A stretch of 64,000 nucleotides of DNA from Rhyzopertha dominica (GCA_025024175.1 QCXZ01000041.1:48045786-48109785), one strand, 5' to 3'. Numbered from the stretch's first letter, positions 1 to 10,299 are shown. A program made the numbers and translations. Notes: a model not told the origin generated them from the letters alone.

Positions 1-346
1 TTTAGAAATATATATGAGGCGAATAAGCACTGTATTTATCCGTTTTAGCACGGTTTTGCTTATATTTTTTTCAACATCTTGGTGACTTCATTTGACAACG
101 AAGGATCATGTGGATGGTTCAGTCTTACTTAAAAGAAAGACGTAGGAAGTCCGTTAGAATAACCAAACCTCCGATGATTTTGTTGCTTGCACAGGAGTAC
201 CTCAGGAATCGAATCCCGGCCCTTTGTTGTTTTAATTATTTATTAATCTATCGGATTAGAATTCTTTACAGATTTTATTCAATTTATCAGGTTGGCTAAA
301 TACTCAAATCTTGCTCATGTTGCGTTAGTTCAAAAACGAAATATTA
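1..346. other. AT-rich DNA, nothing recognised
   Basis: No coding pattern, repeat or RNA gene is recognised here. A 63-codon open frame at 108-299 has no recognisable domain and is probably chance. Confidence 0.5.
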
Positions 347-1200
347 CGAGGGTCATTCCATAATTCATGCAAATATCAAGCTGACGCTGAACTGGCGATG
401 ACGAAAAACGAGTGCTGTTATATTACAAAAGTCTATCGTTCGGACATCACTTAGCTATATATAGAGTGCATGTAGTTTACTTAGTTTATGTGTAAAAAAT
501 TCTCGAATCGGGGTAGTTTGATGCAATGGAACGTGTCACTGTAGCGGGTTAATGTGCGTATATCAAAATTCAAACACTACGCGAAATAAAAGATTGCTGA
601 AATTCACGGTGCGTTACAAGAAGCTTGCCAGAAGTCGTGTGTGGATAGTTCATCAGTAAGTTGATGGAGTAAGCGTTCCAGAGCGTTGGGCTAGTGACCA
701 CAGAAAATTGAGACCTCGTACTGCCACCGACAACACTTTTGCTGCTAAAAGACTTATTTGTCTTCTTTGTAGAAAATTTAAATGCATGATTCCAAAAGCG
801 TAGACGAGATATGAATGACAGCGGCGATAAAGATAACGCTCGATGGCATAAAGCAATGTCAGTCACAGGAGTTTGCTGTGAATTTCACACATCCCCCGTG
901 CAGCCCAGACATATGAGTCCTCGTGATTTCGTTCTGTTCCTCCAGTGGAAAGGAGAATTTCGTGAAGTACGATTTATTGACTTGGAAGGATAAAAGCTCT
1001 GCAACAGCATATGCATTCCAACTGCTGAAACATCTTGACAAAAATAACGTATTTAACAACATTACATTACTGCCGGAGCGATGGCAACTTGTTTTGGATA
1101 TGCAAGGGGATTATATTGCACGACTTTATTGGAATTTTTTAAGTATACATTTCATTTGCAAGCTGCGTTTCGGAGTGCAGGAATTTTAACATGACCCGCG
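347..1200 (+). mobile_element. mariner-like element relic with both termini
   Basis: The element is bounded by TA dinucleotides at 345-346 and 1201-1202, as expected for the TA target duplication of the Tc1/mariner superfamily. The first 20 bases (347-366) and the reverse complement of the last 20 (1181-1200) agree at 15 of 20 positions; both begin CG-GGGTCAT. Between them lie decayed transposase pieces in the + orientation. At about 854 bp it is shorter than a full mariner (about 1.3 kb), so it is internally deleted. A partial second copy lies at 15385-15662. Confidence 0.75.
526..1188 (+). pseudogene. mariner-like transposase, internally deleted and frameshifted
   Basis: An ATG at 526 opens a helix-turn-helix-like N-terminal stretch that is stopped after eight codons and continues through several stops (about 545-700; residues resembling EIHGALQEAC and SSSVS). 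The middle of the protein, with the first catalytic Asp, is missing. The C-terminal part resumes at about 835 with the mariner signature around DNARWHKA and MSPRDFVLF (a degraded SPDxSPxDF block). A frame change near 980 leads to LPERWQLVLDMQGDYI, typical of the mariner C-terminus. Stops, frameshifts and the internal deletion make it inactive. Confidence 0.75.
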
Positions 1201-1439
1201 TATTTCATTATAAATGTTTAATAAACATTTCTAATTTACGTTGGGGAAGGCATTGGTCCAGGTATAACTATTAAGCAAAAATGTTCCTGACTTTTGGGGA
1301 AGCTGTATATTTTATTTGTGTTTCACGTTTATCTACTCCACATGGACTTTCTTTCACCTGTCAACTTTATATTTTTCGAGACGCTGAATCGCATAGATTC
1401 AAGATGCATATGAATGTGCTTTGTCCCAACTTTTGATCG

Positions 1440-2260
1440 TCAACGAGTCGTCAGCGGGAAGGAAATTACACAAACCTCGAGGCGCGTAAAAGTGACTCGG
1501 CCTAATGCATCTACGTCAGCATCTCCCGTCTGGTCGAAAAAATTCACACACTTAAACCAGATTACGGGTTCACTTAATAAAAACGAGCATTAGCTACATT
1601 AAGATAAACATCTTTATAACAAACTGACTGTGCAAGAACAGTTTGTAAGAGTAACTGCTTATTATTTATGGCGAAGGCGCGACTACATATTTCGAATTCT
1701 CGACATTGTAATAGGCCAATCTCGGTTTGCGAAATCCAGAATAACCTACACGGCCGCCGGTGTCGTGGGCAGCAAATCAGTGGCGTTTCCTGTTCGGGCT
1801 TTTCAGGTTTCTCGAAAACGTCGCTCGCCGCCGAGATGTAATAAATTGCCGAGGCGTGACGTCACGGTTAAAGTGAAAATTGCCTCGATTTCGTTAAAGT
1901 CTAAATATAATCATCCGGCGTATGGATGGCATTGTTGGGAACGACGATATAATAAGCGAGCCGAGATGGGGTCATTTATCAAAAGGTTGACGGCGATGAG
2001 TTTTTAGAGGAAAATCTCGGCACGGCCGAATTTCGATTGCACTTTGGGTGAAGAACGTTAGAATCATCACATTTGTCCTGTAGCGTACTGAATGTTCTCC
2101 TCTCCCCATTCTAATTTGCAGTCACGATAGCGCTAGCAAGAAAGCGCAATACAACGGTCATAATAATTGACACGGACAACTGATGTCGTCGATTAAATGG
2201 ATAGCGCATGCGTCGACCATCGGCTGTGTTCTAAATAGGTTTTCGCGCGCCTAGGTCAAG
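1440..2260. other. CpG-rich non-coding island
   Basis: This stretch is clearly richer in G+C and in CpG than the AT-rich flanks. It has no repeat homology that I recognise. A 125-codon open frame (1630-2007) crosses it, but the peptide is basic and low in recognisable domains, so I read it as a by-product of composition. It could be a conserved regulatory element. Confidence 0.35.
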
Positions 2261-2599
2261 ATCAGTTCTGCTTGGCTCATTTTTTTAAGTGTGATCTCGA
2301 ATTGTAATATTGAAATCTCCATAACTTTTGAAGGATTGTCCGATTTCAATTATCCGAGCGCTAAAGTGTAAAGAATTCAAATAGGCATCAAAAAAGTTTA
2401 GAAAAACCTCCATTAAATGGAAGTCACTTTTTAACTAAAAAGTTAGAGTCGCAATGAAAGACATTTATATTGTTCTTAATATTAATTAAACCATACGACC
2501 CTCAAAACTTCAAACATATTTCTTGTTACTCTTATACTAACAGTCAGAAGTATCGTGCTTTCAATTCTATTCTGTAACTTTTAAATGAGTAAAACATAC
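2261..2599. other. non-coding stretch, nothing firm
   Basis: AT-rich sequence with a phrase (about 2320-2350) of the kind often seen in transposon UTRs, but no element can be named. Confidence 0.4.
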
Positions 2600-3598
2600 A
2601 ATACAATCAGACTCAAATATGACAGTATACATTTACAACTAATGTTATATCAAGCATCAAATACGGTAAAGAATTTTTTTCGAAAACTATCATCAAAAGC
2701 TGACATATTAATGAAGATTTGAATAGAATCGAAATGTGGTCGAAGAATCATGGTTTATTGCTTAACGCAAGAAAAACTTTCTCTGTTACTTTTAGGTCAA
2801 AAAAAATCGCATTTTCTGAAAACCTAGTACAATTGCGGTTGGGAGGTGGTGTTATCCAAAACGTTCAGTTAGTTAAAAAATTAGGTGTTACTTTTGATTC
2901 TCTTCTAACTTTTGAAAACCATGTTTCGTTAATTTCACAAAATTCTTTTCTAAAGCTGAAAGCATTATATTGTTTTAAGAACATTCTCTCAACACAATGT
3001 AAAATTAGATTAACGAATTCATTAGTGCTATCTAAAGTCGAATATGGTAGTTTGGTTTACGGTCCATGTTTGACTGGCGCGGAGGAATATAGAATTCAAA
3101 AAATACAGAACGTGTGTATGCGATATTCTACCGGTATATCTAGGCGGGAACACATAACACCCTTTATAAGGCTTCATAAGTGGTTAAGAATGCGAGAAAG
3201 ATGGATATACAATCTTATGTGTTTGGTGCACGCCATTATCTTGTTTAACGAGCCAAAATACTTACAAGACAAAATAAATTTTCGCGTGCAATGTCACAAC
3301 ACTAACCTGCGGTTTGTTGCTACTACGTTGAACATACCTAAGCATAATACCGTCCTCTTTCAATCAGCTTTTTCATATGCGTCTGCAGATTACTATGGAA
3401 ATCTGCCTAGAGATCTGCGGTCATTCTCTTATCATATTTTTAAATCAAAGCTGATGTTGTTGCTCCTTGGTGGTCAAATTCGTATTGATTGATGATGTTT
3501 ACTGTTGTATTTCGAATATGTAACCTACTTATATTATATTTATACACTTTTTCTGTGCCTATGACATTATTTTCTTTGTTGAGAAAGAAATATATATA
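2600..3598 (+). pseudogene. 5'-truncated LINE reverse transcriptase, C-terminal part and start of 3' UTR
   Basis: The long open frame (to 3492) opens at a TTG (2719), not ATG, so it is a fragment and not a gene with its own start. An upstream out-of-frame piece (about 2600-2712) continues the same protein, so there is a frameshift at about 2710. The residues around LNRIEMWSKNHG, LLLNARKT and KKLGVTFDS are the palm/thumb and post-palm region of Jockey/CR1-type non-LTR reverse transcriptases. Endonuclease, fingers and the YADD catalytic loop are absent, as expected for 5' truncation during reverse transcription. Its 3' UTR (3493-3598) is interrupted by the LTR element and resumes at 9502. Confidence 0.75.
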
Positions 3599-4038
3599 TG
3601 TCGGCGCCAAGTCCACCCATGGTCCACGCCACTGTAAAATCTCCGCCTATGATTAGTTCTAACCGAATAAGTTGTTTTGTTTATTTAAAAGTTTTGTTTG
3701 ATTTTATATAATACTGCGAACGCGTCAGAAATGGTCTGGCGAACGGAACGGCGCTCCGACAAAACCATAATATAAACAAAGACATCTGTTGCATTGGAGA
3801 GTGGGCATTTGGAGATTTGAATTCAGATTCTGATTAGAGCCTTGGGCAAGCGGTGGTTTTTGGGTCGGAGCGTCGGATCGTTTACGTTTTGCAGCAATTA
3901 TTCGTACTTAGTTAATTAACGTTTTAAATAAGTGTTTATTGGCTCCAATTGTTTATTAATTTTGTGTTGTGGACAATAAATTTATATTTTGGGCGGACTT
4001 ACTGAGTTTACGTTCGTAACCGCCCCTATATTCCGACA
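3599..4038 (+). repeat. 5' LTR
   Basis: 440 bp with perfect six-base inverted ends TGTCGG and CCGACA. An AATAAA polyadenylation hexamer lies at 3975-3980, about 60 bp before the LTR end. Identical by eye to 9062-9501. Confidence 0.95.
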
Positions 4039-4052
4039 TCAGAAGTGGGATA
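4039..4052 (+). promoter_or_regulatory. probable primer-binding site
   Basis: Immediately after the LTR the sequence TCAGAAGTGGGA is complementary to a plausible tRNA acceptor stem ending in TCCCACTTCTGA. The usual TGG (pairing with the tRNA CCA) is not present, since the LTR ends in ACA. The tRNA species is not assigned. Confidence 0.45.
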
Positions 4053-4142
4053 TTCAACCCTCTACGTTCGCAGGAGTGTGTGGTGACTTTTATAAAAAAA
4101 AAAAANCTTGTGTGACTTTTGTGTGCTGTGCAAATTGGAGTG

Positions 4143-5880
4143 ATGCCGCGAAAAAGAAGTAAAACAACAGCAGCTGAACAATCATNATCNCATCAAAATG
4201 CTACTGAAGATGAGGCTTGGGGGCGCATTCGCTTATTAGAGCAGCAGATGATAAATGTTGGGCATAGAAGTACTCCGATGATGACACTACCTGTGTTTGA
4301 GCCTACTTCCAAGTATGCAGACCCTGAAGGATGGTGTGCCATTGTCGACATGTGGGTTACAAAGTATCAACCTGATGAGATGACACTCGTGATGGCGTTG
4401 TCTAATGCTTTGAAAGGAGAATCTGCAAGTTGGTTAATATCAGCTAAGCCTACGGAAAAATCTTGGCCAACAATACGTGCTGAATTTCTGGCAGTTTTTG
4501 AAAAACCAATCGACCCGATTGAACAGTTTGCTGAAGCTGTTAACGGAAAACCACAAGTCTCTGAAGATACGCCTTTGATAGATGAAATGTTAAATTCCAT
4601 GCGTATCATACTTGGGCTGCTGAAAAACAGAAGAAGTGACGAGGAATTTGCCGTTCTTGTGGCCTGTTACTTCGGTTCCACCAAAAATAGTTTCGTTCGA
4701 CGTCAGTATCAAAGTGAACGCCCAAAGGACGCCAAAGAAATGTGTACGATGTTGCAAGGGAGGGTGACCAAACGTTCGTCGCCATTTCCCTCCGGTCATC
4801 ACACTGGATGGAAGCGACGAGCCGTTTCACCACCTACAAAGAATGACAAAACATCGTTCCAAGGAAAATGTCACAAATGTGGACGTGTTGGACATCGTGC
4901 AGCCCAGTGTAGGAGCAGTCAGAGGGGGTTGCTGTCACGAACTTCGAAGGGTAGCCATCAAGCAGAGTCGAAGGATGTCATCTGTTTCAAGTGCAGAAAA
5001 CCTGGTCACATTGCACCCAATTGTACCGACGACAACCGCAAAGCGAAGACAGGGGTTCCTGAGAGACGAGTGAATCTGTGTGAGAGGAGCAATCTACCAG
5101 AAGGAACGTTGAAACTTAAATCCGGTGAGATCTTTCCTTTTCTGTTTGATACTGGGTCAGATTGTTCATTAGTTAAAGAAGCTGTAGCTCACCATTTTGA
5201 TGGAAAACGTTTTAATAATGTAACTTGTTTAAAAGGTGTTGGTTGTGGCTCTTTTATGTGTTGTTGTCAAATTCTAACTACAGTTGAAGTAGGGCAGTTG
5301 TTAGTTGAACTGCTGTTTTATGTCGTACCTGAAGATTTTATGTCAGCAAATGTTGTAATAGGTAAAGATCTGATAGAGCAACAGATTCGGGTAGAAATTG
5401 GGTCAGATGGTTTGAAATTCACTCGTGAATTAAATGTACAGTTGTGTGAACAGAATGAGATAGATCTAAATACTATTGATACTGATGTAAATTTAGTTGA
5501 CAAACAGCCTTTGATATCACTCCTTTCAAAATATTTAGATAATTTTGTAATTGGTGTTCCGAAAACGCGTGTAAAGACAGGTGAATTTGAAATTCGATTG
5601 CGAGACCCAAACAAACTTGTGCAACGAAGACCATACCGACTTGCACCTGCAGAGCGCGAAATAGTTCGAGCAAAAATGGAACAGCTTTTGAATGCCAATA
5701 TTATTCGGCCCAGTTCATCTCCTTATTCAAGTCCCATATTACTTGTGAAAAAGAAAGATGGTACTGATCGCGTATGCGTTGATTTTAGGGAACTAAATTC
5801 TAATACCGTAGCAGATAACTACCCTTTACCTTTGATTAGTGATCAGATTAACAGACTACACGGAGCTTTTTATTTTTACG
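4143..5880 (+). pseudogene. gag, protease and first part of reverse transcriptase (frame 1 of gag-pol)
   Basis: I prefer the ATG at 4143 over an upstream in-frame ATG at 4119, because the basic residues MPRKRSK follow it. The Gag capsid-like region covers roughly residues 40-200. Two CCHC zinc knuckles (C-x2-C-x4-H-x4-C) lie at 4869-4910 and 4983-5024 and would bind genomic RNA. An aspartic protease active site (DTG, 5148-5156) follows. The reverse transcriptase begins near 5620 and carries the usual VDFRELN block. Gag and Pol are in one frame with no gag/pol frameshift. At 5866-5877, inside a T-rich run in mid-RT, the frame is lost, and the open frame then runs out of homology to a stop at 5972. 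Two Ns (about 4186-4190) fall in Gag. The break is a one-base indel or a sequencing error in the T tract. Confidence 0.85.
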
Positions 5881-8142
5881 TCTTTGGATATGGCTGCCGG
5901 TTTTCATCAAATACCGGTTCATCCAAATTCTATCGAGAAAACCTCTTTTGTGACACCAGATGGAAAATTTGAATATTTAACAATGCCTTTTGGGGTACGA
6001 AACGGACCATCTGTTTATCAAAGATGCATTGACAAAGCCCTTGGAGATTTGCGAAACAATATTGCAGTTGTGTACATTGATGACGTATTAATACCGTCAA
6101 GTTCAATTGTAGAAGGCTTAGAACGACTGGAAATTGTTATGACAGCATTGGCGAAAGCAGGATTTTCATTTAATCTACAAAAATGCAAATTCCTTAAATC
6201 TGAAATTGAATACCTGGGCTATTTGGTGAAATCTGGTAAGATACGTCCTAACCCGCGAAAAACAGCTGCTCTCGTAAATTCTGCAATACCAAAAACATCT
6301 ACTCAAGTGCGTCAATTTTTGGGCTTAGCATCTTATTTCCGTCAGTTTATTAAAAATTTTTCTAGGATAGCAGCACCTTTATATCGATTAACTGCATCTA
6401 CTACGAAGAAAATAGAATGGACATCAAAACACGATGAAGCACGAAATACAATAATTCAGTTGCTTACTTCAGAACCAGTTCTTGCTATTTTTGATCCGAA
6501 TCTTCCAATAGAATTGCATACTGATGCAAGCAGTGACGGTTACGGTGCGGTTTTGTTTAATAAAAGAGATGGTAAACTTCATCCTGTTGCTTACTTTAGT
6601 AAACGTACTACCGAACCAGAATCTCGATACCATTCATATGAATTAGAAACATTGGCTGTGGTCAATGCTGTTAAACATTTTAGACATTTCCTTGTACAAC
6701 GACATTTTATAGTTGTCACAGACTGCAATTCATTAAAAGCATCCCGAACAAAGCGAGATTTAACTCCAAGAGCACATCGTTGGTGGGCATTTTTACAGGC
6801 TTTTGATTTTGATATTCTTTACCGTGACGGAAAACGCATGAAACATGCCGACTTCTTTTCCCGCAATCCACCACAAATAAACAACGAGAACGTGAGCTCA
6901 GATTCAACTAAGTCAGCAGCAATAACGAAAACAGTTCAGAACATTGACCTATATAAAGATTGGTTAGCTGTAGCCCAACAACGTGACAGTGAAATAAACA
7001 AAACAGTTACCGCACTCCGAGCAAATGAACTTGATCCTGACATAGCCAAAACATATGACATCAGAAATAATATTTTGTATCGAAAAATTCAACGAAACCA
7101 TCGATCGTATTGTCTACCAGTTGTTCCAAATTCTATGGCTTGGACTGTAATTAATCACGTACATACCGACTTGAAACATTTAGGTTGGGAAAAGACGTTG
7201 GAGAAAATTTACGAGCTTTATTGGTTTCCGCATATGTCACGTACCGTTCGCAAATTTGTTGATAATTGTTTAATTTGTAAAACTTCTAAGAACAAATCTG
7301 GGAAATCTCAAATTCAGATGCATCCAATTGCAAAAGTTTCACAACCCTGGCATACTATTCATGTGGATATTTCAGGAAAATTAACGGGAAAGAGTGATAC
7401 CAAAGAGTATGTTTTTGTCATCATTGACGCTTTTACTAAATTTGTTTTTCTGAAACGCATTAATTCGCTGACGGCAGATTGTGCTATTAATTGTCTGAAA
7501 GAATTTACCTATTTATTTGGGGCACCCGTGCGCATTATTAGTGATCAGGGAAAATGTTTCACTAGTAGCAACTTTCGTGAATTTTGTACTAATTATAATG
7601 TTGAGTTGCATTTAATTGCCCATTGCACGAGTCGTGCTAATGGTCAAGTTGAGAGGGTTATGCAGACTTTAAAAAATACTTTCACGAGTATTGAAACGGA
7701 AAGTGATAAGACTTGGCAGGATAGTTTGGGTGAAGTGCAATTAGCAATTAATAGTACTAAACACAAAGTAACTGGATTTAGTCCTGCTGAGCTGTTATTT
7801 GGAGTTTCAATCCGTTCTTTGGAATTACGTAAAATTACGTGTTCCGTCTTGGATGACACTCCTCTAGATTTTTCTGCTATTAGAACTGTTGCTAGTGAAA
7901 AGATTGTACGTTCTTCAGAACAGGATGTTATTCGCAAAAATGCATTGAAAGCCACAGTACAACCCTTTTCCGTTGGTGATTTTGTGTTTAGTAAATCTAA
8001 TGAGCGCATGATTTCTAAACTTGACCGTAAATACAGAGGTCCTTTCAAAATTGTTAAGGTACTTGATAACGATCGTTACGAATTGGCTAAACCTACAGAA
8101 AAGGCAAAGGTCGAACCTTTAAGTTTGCCCACGATCAGCTGA
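5870..8142 (+). pseudogene. pol: rest of reverse transcriptase, RNase H, integrase (frame 2)
   Basis: This is the continuation of gag-pol after the frame break. Numbering from the open frame starting at 5839, the RT catalytic YIDD is at residue 79 (6073-6084). RNase H has its first Asp at residue 229 in HTDASSDGYGA. Integrase has an HHCC zinc module (H and C residues at about 7155-7280) and a complete DD35E triad: Asp 510 (7366), Asp 569 (7543) and Glu 605 (7651), with 35 residues between the last two. A GPY/F-type C-terminal module (residues YRGPF) lies near 8035. There is no chromodomain. All catalytic residues are intact. The frame stops at 8140-8142, but a gypsy-like C-terminal tail continues in another frame. 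Confidence 0.9.
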
Positions 8143-8222
8143 TTGCTGTTCCTGAAGCACAGGGTGACATTTCCGTTTTACCGGACATCTCTAGTGAGGA
8201 TGGGTCCGTGTCGGCGGAATAA
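8123..8222 (+). pseudogene. probable C-terminal tail of Pol, out of frame
   Basis: The frame that gag uses is open again here. It contains HDQL, which resembles the tail that follows the GPY/F module in many Ty3/gypsy integrases, and an acidic end, and it stops with TAA at 8220-8222. This suggests a second one-base break near 8100-8125 that returns the reading frame to the original one. A chance open tail of about 30 codons cannot be excluded. Confidence 0.5.
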
Positions 8223-8275
8223 TTATCTAATGGTGTGTAATTTAAATTTTGCTTTTGTTTATCACAATGTCGATC

Positions 8276-8855
8276 CTGCAAGGACGTTTGTCTTGGGCAG
8301 ATGTTGAATGTCGATCCTGGCTGTATAGTCAGATGAGAAGTTTTAGTCGATCCTGGCTGTGTAGCCAGATGAGCAGTTTTAGTCGATCCTGGCTGTGTAG
8401 CCAGATGAGCAGTTTTAGTCGATCCTGGCTGTGTAGTCAGATGAGCAGTTTTAGTCGATCCTGGCTGTGTAGTCAGATGAGCAGTTTTAGTCGATCCTGG
8501 CTGTGTAGNCAGATGAGNAGTTTTAGTCGATCCTGGCTGTGTAGTCAGATGAGCAGTTTTAGTCGATCCTGGCTGTGTAGTCAGATGAGAAGTTTTAGTC
8601 GAACCTGGCTGTGTAGTCAGATGAGGAGTTTTAGTTGAACCTGACGTTTTCAGAAGAATAGTTTGAGTTGATCCTGTACTATAGATACAGATGATATGTC
8701 GCGCTCAGTTCAAAGTGTAACTGAATGATGGTCGATCCTGGTTTCTTTCCAGATGATAATTGTTGATCTCAATTGAAAATGAATGATAGAAGTCGATCCC
8801 GGTATCATCAAGTATCGGATGAGTTGATCCCAGTTGGTACATTGATACTAATTGG
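8276..8855 (+). other. array of about 16 covarying RNA hairpins
   Basis: Each tandem unit contains a perfect or G.U-paired hairpin: CTGGCT, loop GTGT or GTAT, AGYCAG. The same design continues beyond the tandem array with different stem sequences that still pair. Stems: 8276-8300, 8317-8332, 8353-8368, then every 36 bp to 8605-8620; then 8641-8653, 8674-8690 (CTGTA/TACAG), 8705-8724 (TCAGTT/AACTGA), 8738-8752 (CTGG/CCAG), 8799-8818 (CCGGTA/TATCGG) and 8830-8855 (10 pairs, two of them G.U). Most are preceded by GATC or GATCC and followed by ATGA. Changing stems with constant flanks is the pattern of a selected RNA structure. Function is unknown; Gag binding, packaging or RNA export are possible. 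Confidence 0.7.
8311..8646 (+). repeat. 36-bp tandem repeat array in the LTR element 3' region
   Basis: About nine units of 36 bp, starting at each TCGATCCTGG (8311, 8347, 8383 and so on), with the last recognisable unit near 8600. Units differ mainly at one position (AGCCAG versus AGTCAG) and in the bases before the TTTTAG end. Two Ns (8509, 8518) lie in one unit. Because 36 is a multiple of three the array gives an open frame (8249-8638) with a 12-residue repeat (RSWLCSQMSSFS), but the RNA hairpins explain the conservation better. Confidence 0.95.
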
Positions 8856-8860
8856 ATGAA

Positions 8861-9061
8861 TTGTAAAATTTGTGGTTCAAAGACGATACAATTAGATGAA
8901 TTAGAGTCCTGTGTAGTTTGGATAGAATTTGAATTTATTTCCTGAGAGCAAACAGAATTTGATAATAAAGTGGGTGGCATGAATGGGCGAAACTAATTGA
9001 TTTGTTTTCTTACAGTTCATGATTGTTAGTGCCCGAGGACGTGCACATGTCAGGATGGCCG
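8861..9061 (+). other. 3' untranslated region of the LTR element, no clear polypurine tract
   Basis: The bases just before the 3' LTR read CAGGATGGCCG, so a long purine run is absent. Only GGATGG could serve as a short plus-strand primer. Confidence 0.5.
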
Positions 9062-9501
9062 TGTCGGCGCCAAGTCCACCCATGGTCCACGCCACTGTAA
9101 AATCTCCGCCTATGATTAGTTCTAACCGAATAAGTTGTTTTGTTTATTTAAAAGTTTTGTTTGATTTTATATAATACTGCGAACGCGTCAGAAATGGTCT
9201 GGCGAACGGAACGGCGCTCCGACAAAACCATAATATAAACAAAGACATCTGTTGCATTGGAGAGTGGGCATTTGGAGATTTGAATTCAGATTCTGATTAG
9301 AGCCTTGGGCAAGCGGTGGTTTTTGGGTCGGAGCGTCGGATCGTTTACGTTTTGCAGCAATTATTCGTACTTAGTTAATTAACGTTTTAAATAAGTGTTT
9401 ATTGGCTCCAATTGTTTATTAATTTTGTGTTGTGGACAATAAATTTATATTTTGGGCGGACTTACTGAGTTTACGTTCGTAACCGCCCCTATATTCCGAC
9501 A
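9062..9501 (+). repeat. 3' LTR
   Basis: 440 bp, matching 3599-4038 without a visible difference. It has the same TGTCGG/CCGACA ends, and the AATAAA lies at the equivalent position, 9438-9443. Confidence 0.95.
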
Positions 9502-9609
9502 TATATATTGTATAGTTTTGTATTGCCAAATTGGCTCTGGTTGGCATTAAAAACAGCGCAAACTGACAGCCCGCCAGATTAAATAAAGACGTTTATTATT
9601 ATTATTATA
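9502..9609 (+). mobile_element. 3' end of the interrupted LINE
   Basis: This is the other half of the LINE 3' UTR, displaced by the LTR element. It ends in a short (TTA)n microsatellite (about 9592-9608), a tail typical of CR1/Jockey-type elements. Confidence 0.65.
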
Positions 9610-9717
9610 TTCGTTAAATTTTCAGTTGACAAAGGGAACCTTTTTTGTCACCTAGCTGCGAAATACATTTGTGTTCTGGAACGCCAACGTATTTGTCAAT
9701 CTAGAGCATAAAGCAAA

Positions 9718-10297
9718 TGTTAAAATAATTTATCATTCTTTCGAAACTGCTGGAGATGGTAACAGTTTATTCACAACTGAAATTTTATTTTGAATAGAAT
9801 CTTCTATATAAGTCACCGCCACATCGCCACACCCTTGTCGCTTAATCTGGATGAGGCAAATTGAGATACGCTGCTATTTCTTTTAGCACATTCCTTATTT
9901 TGTTGACGCCAACCACTTGGTCAACACATTTTTCTTTGACATACTTAACAAAAAATCTTCGACTTCTAGTAACTGCCCGACGTAAAGCACAGTATTTGCG
10001 GCATATCTTCATTTGGTCTGGACTCGAAATCATAAAACATCTCTGAGTATTAGGTTTGAAATCAGGAATTCTTTAAATGATAGTTAAATTTTTTTTATTC
10101 TACATCATCTGTCGTTATTTATCACACCAATAATTAAAATAACCTGAAAAGTTGTTCAGATAAGTCAATAGATTTATAGTAATTTGAATTACCTTTTCTA
10201 GCAGAAATCTACTATCTTGTAAAAATCTCTCAATTTGCTCTTTCGTTAGAATTCTGGACTTTTTTTTGGACGGTATCCAACTAATTTGCTTTTCAAA
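9718..10297 (-). pseudogene. Crypton-like tyrosine recombinase relic
   Basis: Read on the - strand, 10297 to about 10195 gives residues around SKKKSRILTKEQIERFL and FLLEKV, resembling the start of the core domain in insect tyrosine-recombinase (Crypton-type) proteins. Then 10045-9842 gives ALRRAVTRSRRFFVKYV, CVDQVVGVNKI and LKEIAAYLNLP, and after a frame change 9830-9740 gives GCGDVAVTYIEDSIQNK. These match, in order, the known layout of such proteins. The block that should hold the catalytic H-x-x-R is deleted near 9840. The proteins catalyse strand exchange through a Tyr nucleophile in the Y-I-E/D region. This identification is from remembered family patterns; no alignment was run. Confidence 0.5.
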
Positions 10298-10299
10298 TA

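Larger units (their letters stand above)
3599..9501 (+). mobile_element. Ty3/gypsy LTR retrotransposon, nearly intact, nested in a LINE
   Basis: The element is 5,903 bp with two 440-bp LTRs, a gag-pol region in the + orientation and no env. Flanks are TATA repeats on both sides (3595-3598 and 9502-9505), compatible with a 4-6 bp target duplication whose exact length is hidden by the alternating TA. The pol order is protease, reverse transcriptase, RNase H, integrase, which is the gypsy order. The LTRs show no difference by eye, so the insertion is recent. It sits in the 3' UTR of an older LINE. A non-coding hairpin array separates pol from the 3' LTR. Two frame breaks in pol mean this copy, as written, could not make a full polyprotein. 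Confidence 0.95.

Noticed and set aside
180..235. B-box-like sequence as a tRNA or SINE
   Set aside because: No A box at the right distance and no terminator.
1630..2007. 125-codon open frame as a host gene
   Set aside because: It lies in a CpG-rich island where stop codons are rarer, has no known domain and no splice or promoter context.
8249..8638. 129-codon open frame with a 12-residue repeat in the LTR element
   Set aside because: The frame follows from a 36-bp repeat being divisible by three. The hairpin pattern extends beyond the frame and into units that do not keep the peptide, so RNA structure is the better explanation.
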